A DNA stretch of 8,336 nt from an uncultured Opitutia bacterium (GTDB lineage Bacteria; Verrucomicrobiota; Verrucomicrobiae; Opitutales; UBA953). Below are positions 1-6,496 of this stretch, piece by piece (within the stretch, counting starts at the first letter, position 1; each line of letters starts with the position of its first letter). The notes beneath the pieces were generated by a model. It had not been told where the DNA came from. It searched no databases and saw nothing but the letters and a program-made list of their open reading frames with translations. Where the stretch lies: positions 1-8,336 of the forward strand of contig CAIOLH010000035.1 in assembly GCA_903859115.1 (NCBI GenBank), written 5' to 3'. The position numbers and the translations under genes were made by a program.

Positions 1-84
1 ATGTTCTCCGGCTAAAATCAATACATCAATCCCGCCCGCTCGCGGACGCTCAAATTTTGCTGGGATTGAAGGGAAAGCGCTCAT
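1..84 (-). CDS. lpxB: Lipid-A-disaccharide synthase, N-terminal fragment (cut by window edge)
   Basis: Only the first 28 codons are present; the gene continues past the left edge. The peptide ends in DVLILAGEH, which fits the start of the first strand and loop of LpxB, where the family reads AGE-x-SGD; the SGD would lie just outside. LpxB is a peripheral inner-membrane GT-B glycosyltransferase that joins UDP-2,3-diacylglucosamine and lipid X to form the lipid A disaccharide. The start is the ATG at 84-82, which shares ATGA with the stop of the upstream dehydrogenase gene, so translational coupling is likely. An AGGA at 99-96, 11 bases before the ATG, is a plausible ribosome binding site. The call rests on a short stretch plus the Gfo/Idh neighbour, which often sits beside lpxB; another protein with an N-terminal AGEH strand is possible. 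Confidence 0.68.
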   Translation of the reverse strand, partial: MSAFPSIPAKFERPRAGGIDVLILAGEH

Positions 85-1025
85 GCACGCTGCATTCCTG
101 CGCGAATCTGTTCCGTGATTTTGATTGCTACGTCTAAAGCATTTCGTCCGAGCTCTCCTGAAACCTTGGGACTCTTTCTCTCACGTACACAACTGACAAA
201 TGAGTTTAATTCCACGGCGAGAGGCTCAGCCTTCTCAATCGGAATCTCTTCTTTAATGATTCCACCTGGTACCGATGGATCAATGCGGACAGTGTGCCCC
301 TTCTGCTCCATGAAGTCAATGGAGAGGTATCCACCATTTTGAAACACACGAATCTCGCGATTCTTCTTCAGCGAAACGCGACTCGCATTTAAATTCGCCA
401 CACAGCCGTTCTTGAAAAGGATACGCGCGTTGGCGATGTCTTCAGTTTTAGTAACTACGGATACGCCCACGGCATCAATTCTCTCCACAGGTGAATTAGC
501 TAATTGTAAAACGATACCAATATCGTGAATCATTAAATCCAAGACCACACCCACTTCAGTACCCCGTGGTGTAAATGGAGCCAGTCGTTCAGCGGTGATA
601 TAACGTGGGTTAGTAACCGTTTTTTCTAAAAACGACATTACCGGATTGTAATGCTCAATGTGGCCAACTTGGACAATGCGCTCAGACTCATGAGCTGCAT
701 GCAAAATCTGCGATGCTTCTTCCAGCGTTACACACAAGGGCTTCTCGATTAAAAGGTGACATCCCTTTTTCAGTAATGGAATAGCAACCTCGGCATGTAA
801 ATTAGTGGGGACAACGACACTCACGGCGTCACACGCTGCAGCCATTTCATCGAGTGATAAAAATCTTTTGCACTTATGCTTGGCACAAATTTCTTGGGCC
901 CGCTCATCGTTAGGCTCATAAATACCCGCGAGCTCCGCATCCGCCAAGGTGGAGTAAATACGAGCATGATGTTGACCGAGTGAACCGGTCCCCACTACCC
1001 CACAACGAATTCGCGCAGCAGCCAT
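81..1025 (-). CDS. Gfo/Idh/MocA family NAD(P)-dependent sugar-nucleotide dehydrogenase, lpxB-linked (GnnA-like candidate)
   Basis: The 314-residue protein has the usual two-domain Gfo/Idh/MocA length. An N-terminal Rossmann fold carries GTGSLGQHHA (residues 12-21, GxGxxG) and the family EKP motif at 94-96, whose Lys95 is the expected catalytic or substrate lysine. The C-terminal sheet domain starts near GHIEHYNP (121-128) and contains DLMIHDIG (163-170), with His167 in the usual catalytic position. This form, with a near RFNP stretch and DLMIHD, is what I recall from members encoded next to lpxA and lpxB. In Acidithiobacillus, GnnA oxidises the 3-OH of UDP-GlcNAc so that GnnB can aminate it, giving a 3-amino sugar and amide-linked lipid A acyl chains. 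Here the ATGA overlap with lpxB supports a cell-envelope role, but substrate is inferred and no gnnB is in view. The start ATG at 1025 lies 31 bases after the clpB stop and has no clear Shine-Dalgarno. An inositol or other sugar dehydrogenase cannot be excluded. Confidence 0.85.
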   Translation of the reverse strand: MAAARIRCGVVGTGSLGQHHARIYSTLADAELAGIYEPNDERAQEICAKHKCKRFLSLDEMAAACDAVSVVVPTNLHAEVAIPLLKKGCHLLIEKPLCVTLEEASQILHAAHESERIVQVGHIEHYNPVMSFLEKTVTNPRYITAERLAPFTPRGTEVGVVLDLMIHDIGIVLQLANSPVERIDAVGVSVVTKTEDIANARILFKNGCVANLNASRVSLKKNREIRVFQNGGYLSIDFMEQKGHTVRIDPSVPGGIIKEEIPIEKAEPLAVELNSFVSCVRERKSPKVSGELGRNALDVAIKITEQIRAGMQRA

Positions 1026-1056
1026 AAAGCGAAGATTTACGGACTACGGCTAACCT

Positions 1057-3657
1057 TCAATCCGAAAACCCACCGACTTTAGATTCAAAGGCCACATGAG
1101 CGTCTTTCAGTGTTACTTTAACCGATGACCCATCCAAAATCTGCCCGGCTAAAATTTCCTTCGCCAGCGGAGTTTCAATTTCACGTTGGATAAATCGACG
1201 TAAGGGACGGGCCCCATAAACTGGGTCCAATCCGCGATCAGCCAACCATTGCAGAACCTTTTTATCCAAGGTTAATCGAATCCGCTTCGTAGCTAAACGA
1301 GCGTTGAGATCCTTAATGAGCAGTCCAGCAATGGCAGCGACCTCGTCGATACCCAGAGGATGGAATAAAACAACCTCATCGACGCGATTGAGGAACTCGG
1401 GACGGAAATGCTGACGTAAATCTGCCATCACCGACTCCCGAACACTTTCCGACATTTCGCCCATACCCGCCGAAGCCGCGATATGACGACTGCCGATATT
1501 TGAAGTCATAATAAAAATAGCATTTCGGCAGTCCACCGTACGACCCTGAGAATCCGTCAATCGACCGTCATCCAAAACTTGTAATAGAATATTGAATACA
1601 TCGGGGTGAGCTTTTTCGACCTCGTCGAGAAGCACGACGCAATATGGGTGACGACGAATCGCTTCCGTTAATTGTCCTCCGTCTTCGTGACCCACATAAC
1701 CAGGAGGCGCTCCCACTAAACGAGAAACGGCATGTTTCTCCATGTACTCTGACATATCGATGCGAATCATCGACTTTTCATTGTCGAAAAGTTCGACCGC
1801 TAGAGCTTTGGCCAATTCAGTTTTACCCACACCGGTTGGACCAAGAAATAGAAATGATCCAACTGGGCGGCGTGGATCTTGCACACCCGCACGTGAACGT
1901 TGCACCGCGTCCGCGACGGCTAAAACAGCTTCTTTTTGTCCGACCACACGCTCTTGAAGATGAGTAGTCAGTTGTAAAAGTTTTTCGCGTTCAGAAGCGA
2001 GCAGTCGGGTGATGGGTACCCCCGTCCAACGCGCCACGACTTCGGCAATTTCTTCAGGCGTGACAATTTCTCTAAATAATCCGGTGCCTGTTTTGGCAGA
2101 CTTCTCTAACGTCGCGACATCTTTTTCTAGTTGAGGAATACGGCCGTGACGGAGCGCAGCCATCGCGTTGAGATCGTTCTTTCTTTCTGCGTCAGTCATC
2201 TCACGACGAGCGTTATCCAGTTGTTCGCGAGCGGCACGCACCTTAGTCACAGCAGCTTTATCCGATTCCCATCGATTACGCATGGTGCGCTGAGATTCAC
2301 CTGCTTCCGCTAATTCTTTTTTCAAGCCAAGTAGACGAGCCTTAGATGCATCATCTTTTTCATTTTTCAGAGCCGATTCTTCGACCTCGAGTTGCAGAAC
2401 TCTTCGATTTAAAACATCTAATTCCGCGGGAACACTATCAATTTCTGTACGAATCTGCGCGCAGGCTTCATCGACTAAATCAATCGCTTTATCGGGTAAA
2501 AATCGGGACGTAATATACCGATCCGACAAGACGGCGGCTTCAACTAAAGCAGCATCTTCGATTTTAACACCGTGGTGAACCTCGAAGCGTTCTTTTAATC
2601 CACGCAAAATAGAAACCGTGTCAGGCACACTGGGAGGCTCGACCATGACTTGCTGGAATCGACGTTCCAAGGCCGCATCTTTTTCAACGTGCTGACGAAA
2701 CTCATCGAGTGTCGTAGCTCCAATGCAATGCAACTCACCACGCGCCAACATCGGCTTCAGTAAATTTGCTGCGTCCATCGCACCATCCGCTTTTCCCGCA
2801 CCCACTAAAGTATGCATCTCGTCGATAAAAAGAAGAATGCCACCTTCAGCGGATTTAACTTCAGCTAAAACGGCTTTTAAGCGCTCTTCAAATTCACCGC
2901 GATACTTAGCACCCGCCAAAAGCGATCCCATATCTAATGAGAAAATAACTTTGTTTTTTAAACCCTCAGGTACGTCGCCACTAATAATACGCTGAGCGAG
3001 ACCTTCAACCACCGCGGTTTTACCCACACCAGGTTCGCCAATTAGAACGGGGTTATTTTTTGTACGACGAGAAAGAATCCGGATAACGCGGCGAATTTCT
3101 TCGTCTCGTCCAATCACGGGATCCATCTTACCTGAACTAGCACGTTCGGTTAGATTAATACCGTATTTACTAAGTGCTTCGTAAGTGGCCTCAGGATTCG
3201 CAGTGGTGACGCGTTGCGATCCACGCACCGCTTTTAGAGCAGTCATGATTGCAGCTTTTCCAAAATTGATTTCTTTAAAAATAGGACTTAGCGAAGATGA
3301 TTCTGCCAAGGCTAACAGCACGTGTTCGGCGGAAACATAATCATCCTTCATCATCGCAGCTTCCTCTTTTGCTTTAAATAAAACGGCTTGGGATTCCGTT
3401 GATAATCCAGGCTGAGCATTAGCCTGAGCTAATTTGGGCTGACGAGCTAAAATCCCGGCCAACGCAGAAAGGATTGTTTTTTCGTCTTTATTGGCACGAC
3501 GTAAGAGCGCGGAGACAACTCCACCCTCTTGAGTCATCAGACTAAAAAGAATGTGGGCGGGCTCAATCGCAGCGTGGCGACGTTGGACGACATCGCTCTG
3601 TGCGAGTTGTAAAGCTTCCGTAGTTTTATCCGTCAGATTTCCGTAGGGTGTACTCAT
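1057..3657 (-). CDS. clpB: ATP-dependent disaggregase ClpB (Hsp100)
   Basis: This is a complete ClpB of 866 residues from the ATG at 3657, within the usual family length. The cytosolic hexamer works with DnaK, DnaJ and GrpE to pull proteins out of heat-induced aggregates. Residues about 5-145 are the Clp N domain. AAA module 1 has Walker A GEPGVGKT (207-214), pore loop KYRGEFE (251-257), Walker B LLFIDE (275-280) and the LERRF arginine fingers near 330-334. About 400-525 is the charged coiled-coil middle domain that separates ClpB from ClpA and ClpC. Module 2 has Walker A GPTGVGKT (606-613), pore loop GYVG (653-656) and Walker B VVLLDE (674-679). I see no ClpP-binding IGF-type loop. An in-frame GTG at 3675 would add six residues; the ATG is preferred because it leaves the normal short lead before [14 protein letters not shown]. 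Neither start has a clear ribosome binding site. It is probably first in a transcript with the dehydrogenase and lpxB, an unusual pairing of heat shock and lipid A genes. Confidence 0.97.
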   Translation of the reverse strand: MSTPYGNLTDKTTEALQLAQSDVVQRRHAAIEPAHILFSLMTQEGGVVSALLRRANKDEKTILSALAGILARQPKLAQANAQPGLSTESQAVLFKAKEEAAMMKDDYVSAEHVLLALAESSSLSPIFKEINFGKAAIMTALKAVRGSQRVTTANPEATYEALSKYGINLTERASSGKMDPVIGRDEEIRRVIRILSRRTKNNPVLIGEPGVGKTAVVEGLAQRIISGDVPEGLKNKVIFSLDMGSLLAGAKYRGEFEERLKAVLAEVKSAEGGILLFIDEMHTLVGAGKADGAMDAANLLKPMLARGELHCIGATTLDEFRQHVEKDAALERRFQQVMVEPPSVPDTVSILRGLKERFEVHHGVKIEDAALVEAAVLSDRYITSRFLPDKAIDLVDEACAQIRTEIDSVPAELDVLNRRVLQLEVEESALKNEKDDASKARLLGLKKELAEAGESQRTMRNRWESDKAAVTKVRAAREQLDNARREMTDAERKNDLNAMAALRHGRIPQLEKDVATLEKSAKTGTGLFREIVTPEEIAEVVARWTGVPITRLLASEREKLLQLTTHLQERVVGQKEAVLAVADAVQRSRAGVQDPRRPVGSFLFLGPTGVGKTELAKALAVELFDNEKSMIRIDMSEYMEKHAVSRLVGAPPGYVGHEDGGQLTEAIRRHPYCVVLLDEVEKAHPDVFNILLQVLDDGRLTDSQGRTVDCRNAIFIMTSNIGSRHIAASAGMGEMSESVRESVMADLRQHFRPEFLNRVDEVVLFHPLGIDEVAAIAGLLIKDLNARLATKRIRLTLDKKVLQWLADRGLDPVYGARPLRRFIQREIETPLAKEILAGQILDGSSVKVTLKDAHVAFESKVGGFSD

Positions 3658-3717
3658 ATAAATAAAACTATGCACTAACTAGACCAACCGACTGACTATA
3701 ACTTTATCCTTAATTTT

Positions 3718-3782
3718 CGGGCTGTAAACGCATATAAATGATTAATTCGGATTAACCTGTGTCAAACGAGCGTGACAGCCCG
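3718..3782. repeat. 8-bp inverted repeat flanking an AT-rich core
   Basis: CGGGCTGT at 3718-3725 is the exact reverse complement of ACAGCCCG at 3775-3782. After a short mismatch (AA against G) the match resumes for three more pairs, ACG at 3728-3730 against CGT at 3771-3773. The arms enclose about 40 AT-rich bases, and their centres are 57 bases apart. The arrangement could be two inverted binding sites for one regulator that loops the DNA, or chance. The right arm overlaps the GTGAC-N5-GTCAC dyad. Confidence 0.5.
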
Positions 3783-3805
3783 TCACCCTCGCGACGAGTT
3801 GTCGC
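3772..3805. promoter_or_regulatory. Putative tandem operator: two GYGAC-N5-GTCRC dyads
   Basis: GTGAC-N5-GTCAC (3772-3786) and GCGAC-N5-GTCGC (3791-3805) are perfect dyads with the same arm and gap lengths. They differ by one transition in each arm, which preserves pairing, and their centres are 19 bases apart, near two helical turns. A further half-site, GTCAA at 3761-3765, lies 11 bases before the first arm. Together the half-sites begin at 3761, 3772, 3782, 3791 and 3801. This is the pattern expected for a dimeric repressor or activator bound on one face of the helix. The gap of 5 does not fit the CRP consensus. The regulator is unknown and the function is inferred. Confidence 0.45.
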
Positions 3806-3822
3806 AAAACTGCCCAAGAGTC

Positions 3823-3855
3823 ATGTATTGCGAAATCGCTGACGATTTGATACAT
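3823..3855. repeat. Two-part palindrome just upstream of the SirB1-like gene
   Basis: An outer pair, ATGTAT (3823-3828) with ATACAT (3850-3855), encloses an inner pair, AAATCG (3833-3838) with CGATTT (3843-3848), around a CTGA loop. An asymmetric interior gap of four bases on one side and one on the other separates them. It ends eight bases before the start codon. It could fold as an RNA hairpin that controls translation if transcription starts upstream, or act as a DNA operator if the promoter lies inside it. It overlaps the candidate promoter at 3828-3856. Confidence 0.5.
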
Positions 3856-3856
3856 T
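3828..3856 (+). promoter_or_regulatory. Candidate extended -10 promoter of the SirB1-like gene (near-leaderless)
   Basis: TTGCGA at 3828-3833 matches the -35 consensus in four of six positions. After 17 bases comes TACATT at 3851-3856, four of six for a -10, preceded by TG and one base (3848-3850) as in extended -10 promoters. The usual start distance would put the first transcribed base at about 3863, right at the ATG at 3864, which fits the lack of any Shine-Dalgarno. TTTAAT at 3855-3860 is an alternative -10. Confidence 0.35.
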
Positions 3857-3863
3857 TAATCGA

Positions 3864-4700
3864 ATGAAACCGACGAAGCAACTTGCCGTCCTAGAAAGGT
3901 TGCTCGACGACCCCTCACCCGTCGTGCGGGAAGCAGTAATTAACGAAATCAAAGCAGCGGGAAATGAAGGGTTACTTTGGCTCGAAGTTCTTACTAAAAA
4001 TAAAAATCTAGCAAGTCACGCGAAGTCACTGCTCTCTAATTTACGCACATCTGAATTAGCGGCCCAGCATTTCATCGAACATATTAAAGGTGGCATCCAG
4101 GACCTAGAAGAAGCCTGTTTACTTTTTGAACGCGTCATTCACCCAACTCTTGCCGATAAGGCTTACGATGAGGAGCTGGATCATTTGGCTGAACGCACCA
4201 GACAACTCATTACCGAGCCCGTCACCGTGCAGGATAAGTGTCGATTACTCTGCCGTGTGATTTTCGGAGAAGAAGGCTATCGCGGGGCGCAAGAATCCTT
4301 TTCAAAACCCGACTCATCATTCCTCTCCACAGTCATTAAATCTCACCGCGGTATTCCGATTTCACTTTGTCTCATTTTCCTACTCGTCGCGCAACGCCTC
4401 GGCCTTCCCGTCCAACCCGTTGGGCTACCTGGACGATTCATGGTAGGTATTTTTAAAAATAATAATCCAATCTATATCGATTGTTATGAAGGTGGAACCT
4501 TTCGGACCCGTTCCGAAATTCAGTTAATGTTACTCAATAATCATCTGCCCGCCGACGATGCCTTCTTAAAGCCCATCAGTGCTGAACAAACGATTGCTCG
4601 CTGTTGTCGAAACCTAGTCTCACAATTCGAAGCCAATGGAGATGACAAAAACAGTCGTCTCTTTCTTAGTTTTGTAAATATAATCGAAAGTCGCACTTAA
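3864..4700 (+). CDS. SirB1/transglutaminase-like protein (Transglut_core2 type) with HEAT-like N-terminus
   Basis: The 278-residue protein has no signal peptide or membrane segment, so it is probably cytosolic. Residues 1-60 look like a HEAT-type helical repeat (DDPSPVVREAVINEI at 15-29). From about 75 it resembles the SirB1 family: LEEACLLFERV (81-91), an acidic helix near 100-112, the hallmark RGIPISL (162-168) followed by VAQRLGLPVQPVGLPGRF (175-192), and IDCYEGG (205-211). The fold is transglutaminase-like, but catalysis is doubtful: no Cys sits at the expected start of the RGIPISL helix (Cys169 is a few residues off), and Arg191 replaces the His I recall in PGHF. Only Asp206 matches the triad. 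Biochemical function of the family is not established. The gene leads a tight group with aroE, which begins nine bases after its stop. The ATG at 3864 has no Shine-Dalgarno and may head a leaderless mRNA. Confidence 0.8.
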   Translation: MKPTKQLAVLERLLDDPSPVVREAVINEIKAAGNEGLLWLEVLTKNKNLASHAKSLLSNLRTSELAAQHFIEHIKGGIQDLEEACLLFERVIHPTLADKAYDEELDHLAERTRQLITEPVTVQDKCRLLCRVIFGEEGYRGAQESFSKPDSSFLSTVIKSHRGIPISLCLIFLLVAQRLGLPVQPVGLPGRFMVGIFKNNNPIYIDCYEGGTFRTRSEIQLMLLNNHLPADDAFLKPISAEQTIARCCRNLVSQFEANGDDKNSRLFLSFVNIIESRT

Positions 4701-4709
4701 TTTATCCAC

Positions 4710-5588
4710 GTGGAAAACAGTATTACATTAAAAGAGATTTTGAGCATGGATTTTCCACATCCCTGCTTGGCGGTGCTTGGCGATCCCATCAGCCATTCAC
4801 TGAGTCCAGCGATGCATAACGCAGCACTCCAAGCGCTGAGCCCAACCCATCCTGAACTCTCCCAAGTTAAATATTTAAGGCTGCACATTAAATCAGAAGA
4901 ACTCGCTCAGGCGCTCACGGTTCTGAGGTCTAAAAATTTTATCGGACTTAACTTAACGGTTCCACATAAAATCTCCGCTCTGAGTTTAGTGAAACATTTA
5001 TCCCCCGAAGCGAAGAAAGCCGAATCGGTTAACACCTTGGTACCCACTCCAGAGGGCTGGGCTGGACATACAACCGACGGACAAGGATTTCTCGAAGCTC
5101 TTAATGAATACTCCGGCAAGGGCGTAGAGCAAAAAGATATTATTATTCTTGGAGCCGGTGGAGCTGCCCGAGCGATTGCTGCGGCCTGCATTCACGCTAG
5201 CTGTCGCAGTTTGACGATTGCCAACCGCGATATCACGAAAGCTGAAAACCTCGTTAAAGCTTTGAACGACTCACGCGTTTCCGCGGTTGGTCTAAAAGAA
5301 GTCAGCACCATCCAGTCAGGTGCGATTGTCGTAAACTGTACCACCTTGGGCCTTAAGTCCGACGATGAACTACCTTTAGCCGAATCACTCTTAAAAAATG
5401 CGGGATTTATTTTTGATACTACTTACGGTGCCCATGAAACATCCTTAATCAAAACCGCCAATAAACTGGGGATTAAATCTTGCGATGGTCGATCGATGCT
5501 ACGCTGGCAGGGCGCGCTCGCTTTTAAACTTTGGACAGGTATAACTCCACCCCAAGAACCCATGCGCTTAGCAATTGGAGAAAAATAA
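4710..5588 (+). CDS. aroE: Shikimate dehydrogenase (NADP+)
   Basis: AroE reduces 3-dehydroshikimate to shikimate with NADPH, the fourth step of the shikimate pathway, in the cytosol. The 292-residue frame shows the whole enzyme. The substrate domain has SHSLSP (28-33) and NLTVPHK (81-87) with catalytic Lys87, Asn108 in VNTL, and the catalytic Asp123 in TTDGQG. The cofactor domain has the glycine loop GAGGAAR (148-154) and ANRD (171-174), whose Arg173 suits NADP. The end carries NCTTLG (209-214), YG (239-240) and Gln267 in RWQGA. Two starts are possible. GTG at 4710 gives 12 extra residues that resemble the lead I recall in verrucomicrobial AroE but has no Shine-Dalgarno. ATG at 4746 has a weak AAAGAG about ten bases ahead. 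I keep GTG. The next gene starts one base after the stop, so translation is probably coupled. Confidence 0.95.
   Translation: MENSITLKEILSMDFPHPCLAVLGDPISHSLSPAMHNAALQALSPTHPELSQVKYLRLHIKSEELAQALTVLRSKNFIGLNLTVPHKISALSLVKHLSPEAKKAESVNTLVPTPEGWAGHTTDGQGFLEALNEYSGKGVEQKDIIILGAGGAARAIAAACIHASCRSLTIANRDITKAENLVKALNDSRVSAVGLKEVSTIQSGAIVVNCTTLGLKSDDELPLAESLLKNAGFIFDTTYGAHETSLIKTANKLGIKSCDGRSMLRWQGALAFKLWTGITPPQEPMRLAIGEK
5577..5580 (+). promoter_or_regulatory. Shine-Dalgarno of the prepilin peptidase gene
   Basis: GGAG lies nine bases before the ATG at 5590, inside the last codons of aroE. It decides the start of the next gene in favour of 5590 over the in-frame TTG at 5575, which would overlap aroE and has no such site. 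It is the clearest ribosome binding site in the window. Confidence 0.7.
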
Positions 5589-5589
5589 T

Positions 5590-6444
5590 ATGCAACTCAT
5601 TGATTTCCAAATTTTCATGGCACTGCACCCGAACATCACTGGAGTTTTTATCGGAGCCATCGGCGTATGCGTGGGAAGCTTCTTAAACGTCTGCATTCAT
5701 CGTCTGCCCAAAGGTGAATCGATTATCAGTCCACCCTCGCATTGTGCCTGCGGACAAAAAATTCCGGTCTGGTTTAACGTACCTTTATTAGGTTGGTTGT
5801 TGCTCCGAGGTCGGGCGAAATGTTGCGGGGCGACTATTTCAGTGCAGTATCCTCTAGTTGAACTAATCACTGCCCTGCTTTTTATAACGGCCTTCCTAGT
5901 TCTTTCCCCAGTGAAAGCCGCCATCGGTTGCGTCTTTCTCTCTCTATTAATTATTTTAGCTGGATGCGACATGAAGGACATGCTCGTGCCCGATGCACCT
6001 AATTTTTTATTAGTGGGACTCGGACTATTCTTTTCCATCGTCGCTCCATCACTCCACGGCGAAACGGGTTCCGGTCTTGAAATCATAAATCGGATAAATT
6101 CAGCGACCGACTCACTCATCGGCATTGCGGTCGGAACGGCACTCGTTTGGTGGATTCGAACCATCGCCACTGTCATCATGCGCCAAGAGGCCATGGGAGA
6201 AGCGGATATCATTCTCTGTGCCGGAGTCGGTGCCTTTTGCGGATGGCAAGGTGCCCTGTTCTGTTTATTCGGCGGATCTGTGATTGGCGTTATCATTAAA
6301 TTACCCTCCGTCCTGGCCCTATTTGGACCCAAAAAAGAGTCCGAAAGTGTCCCATTTGTGCCCAGTATGGCTATTGCAGCAGCTCTTTGGTTCTTTCGAG
6401 GTCCTGAATTGGTCAAGGCTTGGCAATTGTGGGTAAATTCTTGA
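5590..6444 (+). CDS. Prepilin peptidase / N-methyltransferase (A24 family, PilD/GspO type)
   Basis: This 284-residue polytopic inner-membrane protein is the enzyme that cuts the leader of type IV prepilins or type II secretion pseudopilins and methylates the new N-terminus. The N-terminal segment (about 17-37) ends in GSFLNVCIHRLP (29-40), typical of the methylase-bearing form. The cytosolic loop has NVPLLGWLLLRGR (63-75) and YPLVE (87-91). The aspartyl protease pair is Asp127 in CDMKDMLVPD (126-135) and Asp206 in GEAD (203-206). The family GxGDxK reads GEADII here, so the usual lysine is Ile208. The zinc cysteines are also odd: Cys52-x-Cys54 and adjacent Cys78-Cys79 instead of two CxxC pairs. 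About seven hydrophobic segments follow through 270. No pilin or secretion gene is in the window, so the substrate system is unknown. ATG 5590 is chosen for its GGAG and one-base gap after aroE. Confidence 0.92.
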   Translation: MQLIDFQIFMALHPNITGVFIGAIGVCVGSFLNVCIHRLPKGESIISPPSHCACGQKIPVWFNVPLLGWLLLRGRAKCCGATISVQYPLVELITALLFITAFLVLSPVKAAIGCVFLSLLIILAGCDMKDMLVPDAPNFLLVGLGLFFSIVAPSLHGETGSGLEIINRINSATDSLIGIAVGTALVWWIRTIATVIMRQEAMGEADIILCAGVGAFCGWQGALFCLFGGSVIGVIIKLPSVLALFGPKKESESVPFVPSMAIAAALWFFRGPELVKAWQLWVNS

Positions 6445-6496
6445 GGTTTCTGGCTTGTCTACCCGCCCAAGGTTACCCCAAATAAGACGAACCCCT

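Larger units (their letters stand above)
3658..3863. promoter_or_regulatory. Divergent intergenic control region between clpB and the SirB1-like gene
   Basis: This 206-base region separates two divergent genes and must hold promoters for both. On the minus strand, toward clpB, the best pieces are a TATAGT -10-like hexamer at 3700-3695, a TTTACA -35-like hexamer at 3728-3723 with TAAAGT 16 bases further on (3706-3701), and a perfect TTGACA at 3765-3760 that lacks a good -10 at normal spacing. None makes a full convincing promoter. The middle is AT-rich, with direct repeats GATTAA at 3740-3745 and 3750-3755, ten bases apart. I see no CIRCE element (TTAGCACTC-N9-GAGTGCTAA), no HspR-type HAIR site and no CtsR heptad pair, so control of clpB by HrcA, HspR or CtsR is not supported by this sequence. 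Confidence 0.6.

Noticed and set aside
1644..1967. Plus-strand open frames inside clpB.
   Set aside because: They lie opposite the second AAA module of clpB, which has intact Walker motifs. The predicted peptides resemble nothing.
3658..3675. Six-residue longer ClpB from GTG at 3675.
   Set aside because: No ribosome binding site supports it and the ATG at 3657 fits the expected N-terminus, though the GTG cannot be fully excluded.
3760..3765. Perfect TTGACA on the minus strand as the -35 of clpB.
   Set aside because: At spacings of 15 to 19 the -10 positions read poorly (ATCATT or similar), so it was not called as a promoter on its own.
3772..3786. CRP/FNR-type site from GTGA and TCAC.
   Set aside because: The gap between GTGA and TCAC is seven bases rather than the six of the CRP consensus, and the outer T and A are missing.
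3658..3863. CIRCE, HspR or CtsR heat-shock operator for clpB.
   Set aside because: Neither strand has the CIRCE or HAIR dyads. Only a single CtsR-like half (GTCAAA) occurs, not the tandem heptads.
5697..6416. Long open frame on the minus strand (239 codons) opposite the prepilin peptidase gene.
   Set aside because: Its product has no recognisable motif and is low in hydrophobic order, while the plus-strand frame shows the full A24 peptidase pattern with an upstream GGAG. It is a shadow frame.
6455..6496. Longer start (TTG 6455) for the lipoprotein.
   Set aside because: It would put charged residues ahead of the signal peptide, whereas the ATG at 6497 gives a normal lipoprotein signal.
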